NCBI GenBank assembly: GCA_031410915.1
Contig: JANNZY010000081.1
Coordinates: 1 to 64,000 of the forward strand
Reading direction: 5' to 3'
Origin: WLMZ01 sp031410915
GTDB lineage: Bacteria; Actinomycetota; Acidimicrobiia; Acidimicrobiales; Ilumatobacteraceae
DNA: 64,000 bases
Below, one piece after another: positions 8,460-16,621 of this stretch; position 1 is the stretch's first letter; each line of letters starts with the position of its first letter. The notes beneath the pieces were generated by a model, which was not told where the DNA came from, ran no database searches, and saw only the letters and a program-made list of their open reading frames with translations. A program made the translations under genes and the position numbers.

Positions 8460-8518
8460 TCGCTCACGGGCGGACAGCCTCGGTGACCCGCCGCCGGACT
8501 GGGCTCGTGCGCCGGTGA
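8420..8518 (+). CDS. Candidate 32-residue leader peptide bridging mshA and the YbjN-like gene
   Basis: A mini-ORF that exactly fills the gap. Its GTG overlaps the mshA stop (GTGA at 8420-8423), and its own stop overlaps the GTG of the next gene (GTGA at 8515-8518). The peptide begins VSERSDRGASKRRVAHG and is very Arg-rich. The mini-ORF before the DUF2510/LURP gene (31500-31601) begins with a similar peptide, MSERSERITSH. The architecture suggests translational coupling rather than a functional peptide. It may not be translated; the repeat itself could be the selected unit. Confidence 0.35.
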   Translation: MSERSDRGASKRRVAHGRTASVTRRRTGLVRR

Positions 8519-8973
8519 GCGATCTGCACGACTCGGCTGCGGTCAGCGCGCTCGAACGTCAGATCGACGGCTGGCTCGACGAGTTCGCCCGCGACAATCC
8601 GGTCGTGGCCGCCGTCGATCGCGGCGAGGGCGACGAGCCACGCTGGTACGTGCGCATGCGTGGCGAGGAGAAGGAATACATCACGATCTGGATCACCCTC
8701 GGCCAGCGCACCGTCCGCTACGAGGCCTACGTGATGCCTGCCCCGGAAGAGAACGTCGAGCAGGTGTACGAGAACCTGCTCCGTCGCAACCAGGGCCTGG
8801 TCGGGCTGCACTTTGCGATCGGGGTCGAAGATGCCGTGTTCCTTCGCGGTGACCTCCCGCTCGCCGCGCTCACCGAGCCGGAACTGGATCGTGTGATCGG
8901 CACGCTCTATGCGACGACCGAGCAGTGCTTCCAGGGCCTGCTCCGCGTCGGCTTCGCCAGCCGCTTCCGCTGA
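8515..8973 (+). CDS. YbjN domain protein (mshA-linked)
   Basis: A 152-residue protein with the YbjN/bacterial sensory transduction regulator fold (WYVRMRGEEKEYITIWITLG, then TVRYEAYVMPAPEENVEQVY, then NQGLVGLHFAIG). YbjN homologues sit directly after mshA in many actinobacteria. Their role is unclear; E. coli YbjN affects motility and stress tolerance. The GTG start at 8515 overlaps the stop of the preceding mini-ORF and has no good Shine-Dalgarno sequence, which fits translational coupling. The product is probably a soluble cytoplasmic protein. From 8974 to 9239 (266 bp) no gene or clear signal is seen. Confidence 0.85.
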   Translation: MSDLHDSAAVSALERQIDGWLDEFARDNPVVAAVDRGEGDEPRWYVRMRGEEKEYITIWITLGQRTVRYEAYVMPAPEENVEQVYENLLRRNQGLVGLHFAIGVEDAVFLRGDLPLAALTEPELDRVIGTLYATTEQCFQGLLRVGFASRFR

Positions 8974-9239
8974 CCCGGTGTGTCCTCAGCGCCACGCCGG
9001 CGTGCGTCGCCCTCGGCGCACTCATCTCGACCGACAGACCACAGCGACTGTTGACGCTCGCTCGAAGACGACGAAGCCGCGATCGCAGCGCTCCGGAACG
9101 CCGGCAACGGCGCCGTCCAGGGGGTCACAACGCTCGGCGATTTCCGGTCCGACCGACCTGCGAGCACACAGGGGATGCCGGTGCGGGTTCCTTGTCGGGG
9201 AAGACGGTCGAGTCCGCACCGGCAACTATCGTCGGCGCG

Positions 9240-10058
9240 ATGACCAGTGACGCGCCGACGATCTCGCTCGCAGTGATCGGTGGCGGCAACATGGGTGCCG
9301 CACTCGCCGGAGGCCTGCTCGCCACGGGATGGATCGTGGCCGAGCGACTCGCGATCGTCGAGGTCGTCGCGCCGCTGCGCGAGCAACTCGCGACCCGCTT
9401 TCCAGCCGTAACCATCAGTGACACCGTTCCGCCCTGCGCAGCGGCGATCATCGCCGTCAAGCCACCCGACGCGCCGGCGGCTGCCGCGGCTGCGTCGGCG
9501 GCGGGCGCACTCCGCCTCGTGTCGGTCGCCGCGGGCGTCACCATCGCCGCACTGGAATCCGCAGCCGGTCCGGGTGTCGCAGTCGTGCGCACGATCCCGA
9601 ACACGCCTGCGCTCGTCGGCCTCGGTGGCGCGGGACTGGCTGGTGGCACCACCGCGACCGCCGACGACATCGAATGGGCGCGCAGCATCCTGGGCGCAGT
9701 CGGCATCGTCGAAGTCGTTCCCGAGTACCAACTCGACGCGGTCACCGGGCTGATCGGCAGTGGTCCGGCGTACCTGTTCCTGGTCGCCGAAGCGATGATC
9801 GACGCCGGCGTCCTGGTCGGCCTGACTCGCCCTGCGGCGAGCGCATTGGTCACGCAGCTTTTTCGCGGATCCGCGGAGATGCTCCACCAACAGGGTGATC
9901 CGACCGCGCTCCGGGCGCAGGTGACCTCACCGGGTGGCACCACGGCGGCGGGTCTGCAGACTCTCGAAGATCGTGCCGTTCGGGCTGCATTCCAGGCAGC
10001 GGTGGTCGCGGCGACATCGCGAAGTCGCGAACTCGGCCGTCCGTCGAAGGATTCGTGA
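9240..10058 (+). CDS. proC: Pyrroline-5-carboxylate reductase
   Basis: A 272-residue protein of the usual ProC length. The Rossmann motif is LAVIGGGNMGAALAGGL at the N-terminus. The C-terminal dimerisation domain has the family signature (GLIGSGPAYLFLVAEAM, then VTSPGGTTAAGLQTLE). The enzyme makes proline from pyrroline-5-carboxylate with NAD(P)H, in the cytoplasm. The ATG at 9240 starts just before the beta strand of the nucleotide site; the open frame upstream has no homology. In Mycobacterium proC also lies between mshA and the heme genes, so the order is conserved. Confidence 0.93.
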   Translation: MTSDAPTISLAVIGGGNMGAALAGGLLATGWIVAERLAIVEVVAPLREQLATRFPAVTISDTVPPCAAAIIAVKPPDAPAAAAAASAAGALRLVSVAAGVTIAALESAAGPGVAVVRTIPNTPALVGLGGAGLAGGTTATADDIEWARSILGAVGIVEVVPEYQLDAVTGLIGSGPAYLFLVAEAMIDAGVLVGLTRPAASALVTQLFRGSAEMLHQQGDPTALRAQVTSPGGTTAAGLQTLEDRAVRAAFQAAVVAATSRSRELGRPSKDS

Positions 10059-10094
10059 AAATCTTCGGTGTGACTCTTTTCTCTGGGCAGTCGG

Positions 10095-10215
10095 TGTGTC
10101 TAATCTGATTCCCCTGAGGTCGTGAGACCTCCGCTTGCGAGAGCAAACGGGAGTCGCGCTCTTTCGGGAGCTGCGCCGACAGGGGCTGGTGTCATCGGGG
10201 GGTTGACACCAGCCC
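10095..10215 (+). ncRNA. Possible small RNA between proC and the SAM hydrolase gene
   Basis: The 220-bp gap after proC is unusually structured. A TAATCT box (10101-10106) could serve as a -10 element. Downstream are a hairpin GAGGTC-GTGA-GACCTC, a weaker Arg/Cys-rich-coding-like stretch with no ORF, an imperfect stem around CGCTCTTTCGGGAGCTGCG, and then the perfect 12-bp terminator stem. Two or more hairpins followed by a terminator in a region without a good ORF suggest a small RNA or a 5' leader. No known RNA family is recognised and no -35 box is clear. Confidence 0.25.
10184..10215 (+). terminator. Perfect 12-bp stem-loop, probable terminator
   Basis: GGGCTGGTGTCA (10184-10195) pairs perfectly with TGACACCAGCCC (10204-10215) around an 8-nt G-rich loop. 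There is no T tract, as is common in high-GC actinobacteria. It would end transcription from proC or from the candidate small RNA before the SAM hydrolase gene. Confidence 0.65.
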
Positions 10216-10278
10216 TCGTCGTATCCCGGGCCTGATCGAGGCGAGGCCGCCCAGTCGCGCCGCTAGCGTGGCCGCCAC

Positions 10279-11169
10279 ATGGGCCGCCGCTACGAGACGA
10301 TCTCCTTCCTCACCGACTACGGCACGGCCGACGAGTTCGTGGGTGTCGTCAAGTCGGTGATCCGCGACATCGCCTCCCACGCGTTGGTCATCGATCTGAC
10401 CCACGAGATCCCGCCCTTCGATGTGCGTGCCGGTTCGCTCGCGCTGGCCCGCACCATCAGCTACGTCGCCGAAGGTGTCGTGCTTGCCGTGGTCGATCCC
10501 GGCGTCGGCACGGATCGGCGCTGTGTCGCGATCGAAGTCGGCGACGGCAGCGGCGTGCTGATCGGTCCGGACAACGGCTTGCTCGCACCGGCCGTGGCGA
10601 TGGCCGGCGGAGCGCAACGGGCGGTGGTGTTGAACAACCTCGAGTACCAACTCGAAGCGCCGGGCGCGACGTTCGCCGGCCGCGACATCATGGCCCCCGC
10701 CGCGGCGCATCTGTGCAACGGCATCGACCTGTTCGAGCTCGGCGAGCCGATCGAGCCCGACGTGTTGCTTCCCGGCGTGGTGCCGCTACCCCGCGACGAA
10801 GGCGGCGTGCTCTACGCCGAGGTGCTGTGGGTGGACCGCTTCGGCAACTGCCAGCTCAACATCGGGCCGGACGAGGTCGCCCACCTGGGTTCCACGTTGC
10901 GCGTCACCGTTGGCCAGGCCAGCGGCATGCCATCGTCACGGGTCGCGCATCGCAGCGACACCTTCGCCGGTCTCGGGCCGGGTTCGATCGGGCTCGTCAC
11001 CGACTCCTATGGCATGCTCGCCCTGGCGCTCGATCGCCGGTCCGCGGCGGGCGAACTGCAGATCGCCGCGAGCGACCAGGTCGCGCTGGAGACCCTCGGT
11101 GACGACGGTGCCGTGCCGGCGACAGCGGTCCCAGTCTCCAGCCCGATCACGTTGCGGCACCGCTCGTGA
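10279..11169 (+). CDS. SAM hydrolase (S-adenosyl-L-methionine hydroxide adenosyltransferase, DUF62)
   Basis: A 296-residue protein of the DUF62 family that includes SAM hydrolases, SalL chlorinase and fluorinase. It starts with the family signature FLTDYGTADEFVGVVKSVI. It also has VVDPGVGTDRRCVAIEV, GPDNGLLAPA and FAGRDIMAPAAAHL, which carries the Arg-Asp region, and a C-terminal barrel (VLWVDRFGNCQLNI). Ordinary members hydrolyse SAM to adenosine and methionine using water. The long insertion loop typical of fluorinase is not evident, so plain hydrolase activity is the best inference. The cellular reason for this reaction is unclear. Confidence 0.88.
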   Translation: MGRRYETISFLTDYGTADEFVGVVKSVIRDIASHALVIDLTHEIPPFDVRAGSLALARTISYVAEGVVLAVVDPGVGTDRRCVAIEVGDGSGVLIGPDNGLLAPAVAMAGGAQRAVVLNNLEYQLEAPGATFAGRDIMAPAAAHLCNGIDLFELGEPIEPDVLLPGVVPLPRDEGGVLYAEVLWVDRFGNCQLNIGPDEVAHLGSTLRVTVGQASGMPSSRVAHRSDTFAGLGPGSIGLVTDSYGMLALALDRRSAAGELQIAASDQVALETLGDDGAVPATAVPVSSPITLRHRS

Positions 11170-11204
11170 GGGCGCTGCCACGGTCCCGGCGGTAACCTCA
11201 CCCC

Positions 11205-11288
11205 ATGCGCCCCGCCACGACGCTCGCTCTCGCGCTCTTGCTGGTCCTGATCCTCGTGGCCGGCACCATCTCGCTGATTCGCCTCTGA
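11205..11288 (+). CDS. Possible 27-residue single-pass membrane peptide
   Basis: ATG at 11205 opens a short frame MRPATTLALALLLVLILVAG followed by TISLIRL and TGA. The composition is that of one transmembrane helix, with a positive N-terminus. No strong ribosome binding site precedes it. It sits in the 168-bp gap between the SAM hydrolase and the AMP ligase. Small membrane peptides of this form exist widely, but chance cannot be excluded. Confidence 0.35.
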   Translation: MRPATTLALALLLVLILVAGTISLIRL

Positions 11289-11337
11289 GCGCGCACCGGT
11301 GACCGGCCGGTAACATCGCGGCTCGGGGGTCAGCGAC

Positions 11338-12831
11338 GTGAATCTTGCCAACATCATCGAGGCACATCCGGCCGACCGCGTCGCGCTCATCAGCCGCGGC
11401 CGGGAGACCACGTATGGCGCGCTGCGCGACCAGGTCGCCGCACTGCGCGCCGGCCTCGTCAGCAGCGGTGTGCAGCGTGGCGACCGAGTCGGGTTGCTGA
11501 TCGCCAACAACCGCTACTTCGTCGTGTCCTACCTGGCTGTGCTCGGCATCGGTGCGGTCGCCGTGCCGCTCAATCCGACCAGCCCGTCGGCCGAGATCGA
11601 GCGTGAGCTGGCGGCGGTCAGTGCCACCACCGTCATCGTTGGACCCACCGCGGTCGCCGCCTGGCGCGGTGTGGATCGTGCCAAGACGCCAACCGTGCAG
11701 CGCGTCATCGCCGCGGAGGGTGAACTTGCAGATGCAACAACTCTCGACGCGCTGATCGCCACCGGTGGCGACGCGCCGCCCATCGTCGACGTCGCCGACG
11801 ACGATCTCGCGGCGCTTATCTTCACCAGTGGCACCGCTGGCGCGCCCCGCGCGGCGATGTTGAGCCACGGCAACCTGCAGTCCAACATCGAACAGGTGAT
11901 CCATTCCGATGCCGGCACCCGCAGCGACGACATCGTCTACGGCGTGCTCCCGATGTTCCACATCTTCGGGCTCAACGTCGTGCTCGGCATCTCGCTCGCG
12001 GTCGGCGCGACGGTCGTGCTGGTGCGGCGCTTCGACCCATCGACCGCACTGGAGACGATTCGCGAGCGGTCGGTCACCGTGGTACCCGGCGCGCCACCGA
12101 TGTGGGTCGCGTTCTCCACGTTCGACGACGCCCCCGCCGACTCGTTCGCCACGGTCCGCATCGCCACAACGGGCGCGGCCAAGATGCCCGAGGAAGCAAT
12201 CCGCCGCTTGGACGCGCGATTCGGCCTGCAGTTGGCCGAGGGCTACGGGCTCACCGAGGCTTCGCCCATCGTCACGACGTCGCGCAACGTCGCCATCAAG
12301 GTCGGTTCGGTCGGCAAGGTGCTCGGGGGCGTCGACGTCCGCCTCGTCGACGAGTCCGGCGACGATGTGCTCGCCGGTGATGCCGGCGAGATCTGGGTCA
12401 AGGGACCGAACGTGTTTCAGGGCTACCTCGACGACCCGGACAACACCAGCCGCGTCCTCACCGCGGACGGATGGCTGCGCACCGGTGACATCGCGATGGC
12501 CGATGGCGACGGCTACCTGTACCTGGTCGATCGGGCCAAGGACCTCATCATCGTCAGCGGTTTCAACGTGTATCCGAGAGAAGTCGAGGACGTCTTGATC
12601 GACTACCCGGGCGTGGCCGAGGTCGGCGTCATCGGGGTGCCGCATCCGCACACCGGCGAAGCGGTCAAGGCGTTCGTGGTCGCAGATGACGGCGTGCACC
12701 TCGACGAGGACGCGCTCATCGAGTACTGCCTGAGCGAACTGGCCCGCTACAAGTGCCCGTCGAAGGTCATCTTCGTCGACCAACTGCCGCGCAACGTCAG
12801 CGGCAAACTGCTGCGGCGCGAGTTGATGTGA
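11338..12831 (+). CDS. AMP-dependent acyl-CoA synthetase/ligase
   Basis: A 497-residue ANL-superfamily adenylating enzyme. The P-loop is LIFTSGTAGAPRAAMLSHGN. The A5 motif is GYGLTEASPIV. The hinge and A8 region contain GWLRTGDIAMADGDGYLYLV and DLIIVSGFNVYPREVEDVL. The C-terminal catalytic lysine is in PRNVSGKLLRREL. These are features of medium/long-chain fatty acid-CoA ligases, which activate an acid to acyl-AMP and then acyl-CoA. Substrate length cannot be judged. The start is GTG. It stands alone ahead of the Rex-controlled cluster. Confidence 0.9.
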   Translation: MNLANIIEAHPADRVALISRGRETTYGALRDQVAALRAGLVSSGVQRGDRVGLLIANNRYFVVSYLAVLGIGAVAVPLNPTSPSAEIERELAAVSATTVIVGPTAVAAWRGVDRAKTPTVQRVIAAEGELADATTLDALIATGGDAPPIVDVADDDLAALIFTSGTAGAPRAAMLSHGNLQSNIEQVIHSDAGTRSDDIVYGVLPMFHIFGLNVVLGISLAVGATVVLVRRFDPSTALETIRERSVTVVPGAPPMWVAFSTFDDAPADSFATVRIATTGAAKMPEEAIRRLDARFGLQLAEGYGLTEASPIVTTSRNVAIKVGSVGKVLGGVDVRLVDESGDDVLAGDAGEIWVKGPNVFQGYLDDPDNTSRVLTADGWLRTGDIAMADGDGYLYLVDRAKDLIIVSGFNVYPREVEDVLIDYPGVAEVGVIGVPHPHTGEAVKAFVVADDGVHLDEDALIEYCLSELARYKCPSKVIFVDQLPRNVSGKLLRRELM

Positions 12832-12906
12832 CGCGCCGTGCCCTGCGCCGGCCGCCACGTGACGAACAACACGCCGTGCCGAACAGTGCAGCATCCCCGT
12901 CGCGCT

Positions 12907-12925
12907 TTGTGAACACGTGCACGAA
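12907..12925 (+). promoter_or_regulatory. Candidate Rex operator (ROP) before rex-hemACD
   Basis: TTGTGAACACGTGCACGAA lies 19 bp before the rex start codon. The Streptomyces Rex consensus is TGTGAAC-N3-TTCACA. Here the left half is exact, while the right half reads TGCACG (two differences). Rex binds such sites when NADH is low and is known to control its own rex-hemACD operon in Streptomyces, so autoregulation is likely. Confidence 0.6.
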
Positions 12926-12944
12926 TGCCTAGCGTTGGCTCTGC

Positions 12945-13640
12945 ATGCCTGTCGAACGAGTACGTCGCCGGATCCCAGAAGCCACGGTCGCGCGGCTGCC
13001 GGTGTATCTGCGCCTCTTGGTCGAGCAGGGCGATGAGGGTGTCGAGAGCATCAGCAGTGAAGGCCTCGCCGAACTCGCCGGAGTCAACGCCGCCAAGGTG
13101 CGCAAGGACCTGTCGTACCTCGGCAGCTACGGCACTCGTGGTGTGGGGTACGAGGTCGCGTTCCTCGTCTACCAGGTTCGCCGCGAGCTCGGCCTGACCC
13201 ACGACTGGCCCGTCGTGATCGTCGGCGCCGGCAACCTCGGTCAGGCCCTGGCTGGTTACGAGGGTTTCGGCGAGCGTGGCTTCCCGGTCGCCGGCATCGT
13301 CGACATCGAGCCGGCCAAGGTCGGCAGCGTCATCGGCGGTGTGCGCGTCCGCCACATCGACGACCTGTCGCAGATCGTGCAGTCCCGTCGGGTGAGCATC
13401 GGTGTCGTCGCCACGCCACCCGCCGCGGCGCAGGATGCGGCCGACCGACTCGTGCGCGCGGGCGTCACCAGCATCCTCAACTTCGCGCCGGTGGTGCTTG
13501 CCGTGCCCCGCGGCATCAGCGTCCGCAAGGTGGACCTCGCCGTCGAACTGCAGATCCTCAGCTACTACGAGCAGCGTCGGGTGCCTGTCGGCCTCCACGC
13601 GATCGGGTCGAATGACTCCGGTCGCGGGGCGAGCGCGTAG
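12945..13640 (+). CDS. rex: Redox-sensing transcriptional repressor Rex
   Basis: A 231-residue protein. It has an N-terminal winged helix (RIPEATVARLPVYLRLL, then LAELAGVNAAKVRKDLSYLG) and a C-terminal Rossmann domain with VVIVGAGNLGQAL that senses the NADH/NAD+ ratio. The C-terminal domain-swap helix is also present (LQILSYYEQRR). Rex represses respiratory and heme genes when NADH is low. It heads the operon rex-hemA-hemC-hemD, the same order as in Streptomyces, with a candidate Rex operator upstream. The ATG start is 29 codons before the HTH core, as usual. Confidence 0.95.
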   Translation: MPVERVRRRIPEATVARLPVYLRLLVEQGDEGVESISSEGLAELAGVNAAKVRKDLSYLGSYGTRGVGYEVAFLVYQVRRELGLTHDWPVVIVGAGNLGQALAGYEGFGERGFPVAGIVDIEPAKVGSVIGGVRVRHIDDLSQIVQSRRVSIGVVATPPAAAQDAADRLVRAGVTSILNFAPVVLAVPRGISVRKVDLAVELQILSYYEQRRVPVGLHAIGSNDSGRGASA

Positions 13641-13668
13641 GCTCGAAGGCGAACGAAAGGCGACTGTC

Positions 13669-14928
13669 GTGTCGATCGTGGTGATAGGCGTCAACCATCG
13701 CACGGGGCCATTGGCTCTGCTCGAGCGCGTCGCGATCAGTGGCGAATCGCTGCCGAAGGCCATTGCCGGGCTGACCTGTCGGGCCAACGTCCGCGAGGCG
13801 GTCGTGCTCAGCACGTGCAACCGCACCGAGGTCTACGCGGTCGCCGAGAAGTTCCACGGCGCGTACGCCGACATCCGCGACTTCTTCTGCGAACTGGGTG
13901 GGCTGGCCCCCGACGAGTTGCATCCGCATCTCTACAGCCAGCACGACGACGGCGCGGTGCGCCACCTGTTCGAGGTCGCGTCCGGGCTGGATTCGGCCGT
14001 GCTCGGCGAGACCGAGATCCTGGGCCAGGTCCGCGGGGCATGGGAGCTCGCCCAGCGCGAGGGCGGGGCCAAGTCGACGCTCAACCTGTTGTTCCGTCAC
14101 GCCGTCGAGACCGGCAAGCGGGCCCGCACCGAGACAGCCATCAGCCGCTCCACCGCCAGTGTCAGCTCGGCCGCGGTCGAGATGGTCACCGAGCACCTGC
14201 AGTCCCTCTCCGGCCGACGGGTGTTGGTGGTCGGTGCCGGCGAGATGGGCGAGGGCGTGGCCGTCGCACTCGTGGCCGCCGGTGCCAGCGAGATCACCGT
14301 CACCAACCGCACCGAATCGCGTGCCCAGCAGCTGGCCGATCGTGTCGGCGGCCGAGTCGTGCCGTTCGGCAAGTTGCCGACCGCGATCAGCAATGCCGAT
14401 GTCTTGCTGTCGTGCACCGGTTCGGGCACGGTGTTGATCGATCGCGAGACGGTTGCGTTCTCGCGCATCGAGGTGGACACCCCTTTGCTCATCGTCGACA
14501 TCGCCGTTCCTCGTGACGTGGACAGCTCCGTCGAAGAACTCCCGAACGTCACGCTGCTCAACCTTGACCACCTGCGCGACTGGGCGGCGAAGGGCATCGA
14601 GAAGCGTGCCGGCGAAGCCGAGTCCGTCCGAGTCATCATCGGCGAGGAGGTCGAGCGGTTCACCATCGACGTCGCCGGTCGCCAGGCCGCACCGCTCGTC
14701 GCGCAACTGCACGAGCACGGTGAGACCCTGCGCCAGGCCGAGCTGGAGCGGTTCGCGGCGCGCCTCGCCAGCCTCGATGACAAGCAGCGCGCCGCAGTCG
14801 AGGCGGTCACCAAGGGCCTGCTCGCCAAGCTGTTGCACATGCCGAGCGTGCGTCTCAAAGACGACGTTGGCACGCCGCGCGGCGAGCGCAACGCCGCAGC
14901 GGTGCGCGATCTGTTCGACCTCGGCTGA
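13669..14928 (+). CDS. hemA: Glutamyl-tRNA reductase
   Basis: A 419-residue enzyme that reduces glutamyl-tRNA(Glu) to glutamate-1-semialdehyde, the first step of the C5 heme pathway. The catalytic Cys50 is in VLSTCNRTEVY. The family signature HLFEVASGLDSAVLGETEIL follows, and the NADPH site is VLVVGAGEMGEG. A C-terminal helical dimerisation domain ends the protein. The GTG start has GAAAGG about 10 nt upstream and gives VSIVVIGVNHRTGPL, matching the family. It lies 28 bp after rex and 4 bp before hemC. Confidence 0.95.
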   Translation: MSIVVIGVNHRTGPLALLERVAISGESLPKAIAGLTCRANVREAVVLSTCNRTEVYAVAEKFHGAYADIRDFFCELGGLAPDELHPHLYSQHDDGAVRHLFEVASGLDSAVLGETEILGQVRGAWELAQREGGAKSTLNLLFRHAVETGKRARTETAISRSTASVSSAAVEMVTEHLQSLSGRRVLVVGAGEMGEGVAVALVAAGASEITVTNRTESRAQQLADRVGGRVVPFGKLPTAISNADVLLSCTGSGTVLIDRETVAFSRIEVDTPLLIVDIAVPRDVDSSVEELPNVTLLNLDHLRDWAAKGIEKRAGEAESVRVIIGEEVERFTIDVAGRQAAPLVAQLHEHGETLRQAELERFAARLASLDDKQRAAVEAVTKGLLAKLLHMPSVRLKDDVGTPRGERNAAAVRDLFDLG

Positions 14929-14932
14929 GCCG

Positions 14933-15823
14933 ATGGCCGCCGGCATCGCCACGCCGCCGCTGATCCGCGTCGCGACGCGCTCCAGCGCGCAGGCCCGCAC
15001 CCAGGCCGAGGTCGTGGTCGCCGCGCTCGTCGCCGCCAACCCGGGCTTGTCGGCAGAGTTGGTCTTCGTCGAAACGCTCGGTGATCAGCGCCAGGACGTG
15101 CCGCTGCACACCATCGGCGGACAGGGTGTGTTCGTCAAAGAGGTGCAGCGGGCCGTCCTCGACGGTCACGCCGACGTCGCGGTCCACAGTGCCAAGGACC
15201 TGCCCAGCGAACCCGCCTCGGGCCTGACCATCGGCGCGTTCACGGCGCGGCGCAACCCGCGTGACGCACTGGTCGGGTCGACACTCGACGGATTGCGCCT
15301 CGGTGCCACCGTCGCCACCGGGTCGGTGCGGCGGCGCGCGCAGCTGCATGCGCTGCGTCCTGACCTGCATTTCGTCGAGCTGCGCGGCAACATCGCGACC
15401 CGACTGTCGAAGGTACCCGACGACGGCGCGATCGTGATGGCTGTCGCCGCGTTGGAGGTCCTCGGGATGACCGACCGCATCGCCGAGACGATGGATCTCG
15501 ACGCGATGGTTCCCGCCGTCGGGCAGGGCTGTGTCGCGATCGAACATCGCAGCGACGACATCGTTGCCGGCCGAGGCGTCGCAGCCATCGATGATGCCGA
15601 TGCCCGACGTGACGTGACGACCGAGCGAGCGTTCCTGGCCCGCCTCGGGTCGGGTTGCTCGCTTCCGATCGGCGCCCATGTGCAGGGTGGAGTTCTGTTC
15701 GCGTTCTTGGCCGGTGAGTCGGGCCGCACCCTGCAGACATCGGTACGCCTCGGTCCAGAGACTGAATGGCACGATCGCGCTGTCGAGACAGCGGCATCGT
15801 TGCTGGACGAGATCAGGCGATGA
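14933..15823 (+). CDS. hemC: Porphobilinogen deaminase (hydroxymethylbilane synthase)
   Basis: A 296-residue enzyme that links four porphobilinogen units into hydroxymethylbilane. Visible signatures are LIRVATRSSAQARTQA, the substrate-binding DVAVHSAKDLPSE, GSVRRRAQL, ELRGNIATRL and AVGQGCVAIE. The dipyrromethane cofactor attaches to Cys242 in LARLGSGCSLP. The ATG at 14933 follows the hemA stop by 4 bp. The stop overlaps the hemD start (ATGA), so the two are translationally coupled. Confidence 0.95.
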   Translation: MAAGIATPPLIRVATRSSAQARTQAEVVVAALVAANPGLSAELVFVETLGDQRQDVPLHTIGGQGVFVKEVQRAVLDGHADVAVHSAKDLPSEPASGLTIGAFTARRNPRDALVGSTLDGLRLGATVATGSVRRRAQLHALRPDLHFVELRGNIATRLSKVPDDGAIVMAVAALEVLGMTDRIAETMDLDAMVPAVGQGCVAIEHRSDDIVAGRGVAAIDDADARRDVTTERAFLARLGSGCSLPIGAHVQGGVLFAFLAGESGRTLQTSVRLGPETEWHDRAVETAASLLDEIRR

Positions 15824-16548
15824 CTGCGGGTCCGTTGGCGGGCCGCAAGGTCGTCGTGACGCGCCCGGCGGACCAGGCCGAGCCGCTCGTGCAGCGGCTG
15901 CGTGCCGTCGGGGCCGAACCTGTCGTGATCCCACTGATCGAGATCGTCGACGCAGCCGATGGGGGAGCCGCGCTGGCCGGCGCGCTGGAGCGCCTCGACG
16001 AGTTCGATTGGGTCGTCGTCACGTCGCCGAACGGTGCTCGCCGGGTGGCGTCGGCACTGGCCCACACCCCGCCCGGTCGCCTCCGTGTGGCGGCCGTCGG
16101 GACCGCAACCGCCGCCGCACTCGATCGTGCGGCAGATCTCGTTCCCGACGACCAGCTCGCCGTTGGGCTCGTCGACGCATTCCCGGCGGGCGCTGGCCGG
16201 GTGCTGGTCGTGCAGGCCGAGATCGCGGGCCGTGAGGTCGCCGAGGGCATCGCCGCCCGGGGTTGGACGGTCGACGTCGTCGCCGCCTACGGCACGCGAC
16301 CGGTACGTCCAACGTCGGCAGACCTCCTCGTGGCACTATCTGCACAAGCAGTGCTGTTTACGAGCGGGTCAGCGGTCCGGTCCTGGACGGCTGTCTTCGG
16401 GCTCGAGACTCCGCCCCTGGTCATCGCCATCGGACCGGCCACTGCGGCAGTGGCCGAGGACTTGGGACTCAAGGTCGACGCCGTCGCAGCCGATCATTCA
16501 CTCGACGGTCTGGTGAGCTGCCTGCTCACGAGTCTCGTTCGATCCTGA
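15820..16548 (+). CDS. hemD: Uroporphyrinogen-III synthase
   Basis: A 242-residue protein with the two-lobed HemD fold. Signatures are KVVVTRPADQAEPLVQRLRA at the N-terminus, WVVVTSPNGARRVASAL, VAAVGTATAAAL and VLFTSGSAVRSW. It cyclises hydroxymethylbilane and inverts ring D to form uroporphyrinogen III, the branch point to heme and corrinoids. There is no fused methyltransferase domain, unlike the CysG/HemD fusions of some actinobacteria. The ATG overlaps the hemC stop. It is probably the last gene of the Rex-controlled operon. Confidence 0.9.
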   Translation: MTAGPLAGRKVVVTRPADQAEPLVQRLRAVGAEPVVIPLIEIVDAADGGAALAGALERLDEFDWVVVTSPNGARRVASALAHTPPGRLRVAAVGTATAAALDRAADLVPDDQLAVGLVDAFPAGAGRVLVVQAEIAGREVAEGIAARGWTVDVVAAYGTRPVRPTSADLLVALSAQAVLFTSGSAVRSWTAVFGLETPPLVIAIGPATAAVAEDLGLKVDAVAADHSLDGLVSCLLTSLVRS

Positions 16549-16621
16549 GTAGAGTGCTCCGCGCGCTCGACAAGGATCGGGACCAGAACCGGGCGCACAG
16601 GGCAGGGCGTATTCAGGACAC

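Noticed and set aside
10184..10215. C-rich loop on the minus strand suggesting the actinobacterial 6C RNA
   Set aside because: Only one hairpin has a run of six C; the paired second hairpin with a C-rich loop is missing.
10936..12894. Long open frame of about 650 codons on the minus strand under the AMP ligase gene
   Set aside because: It mirrors the ligase gene, has biased His/Asp/Arg composition and no recognisable motif; such shadows are common at this GC content.
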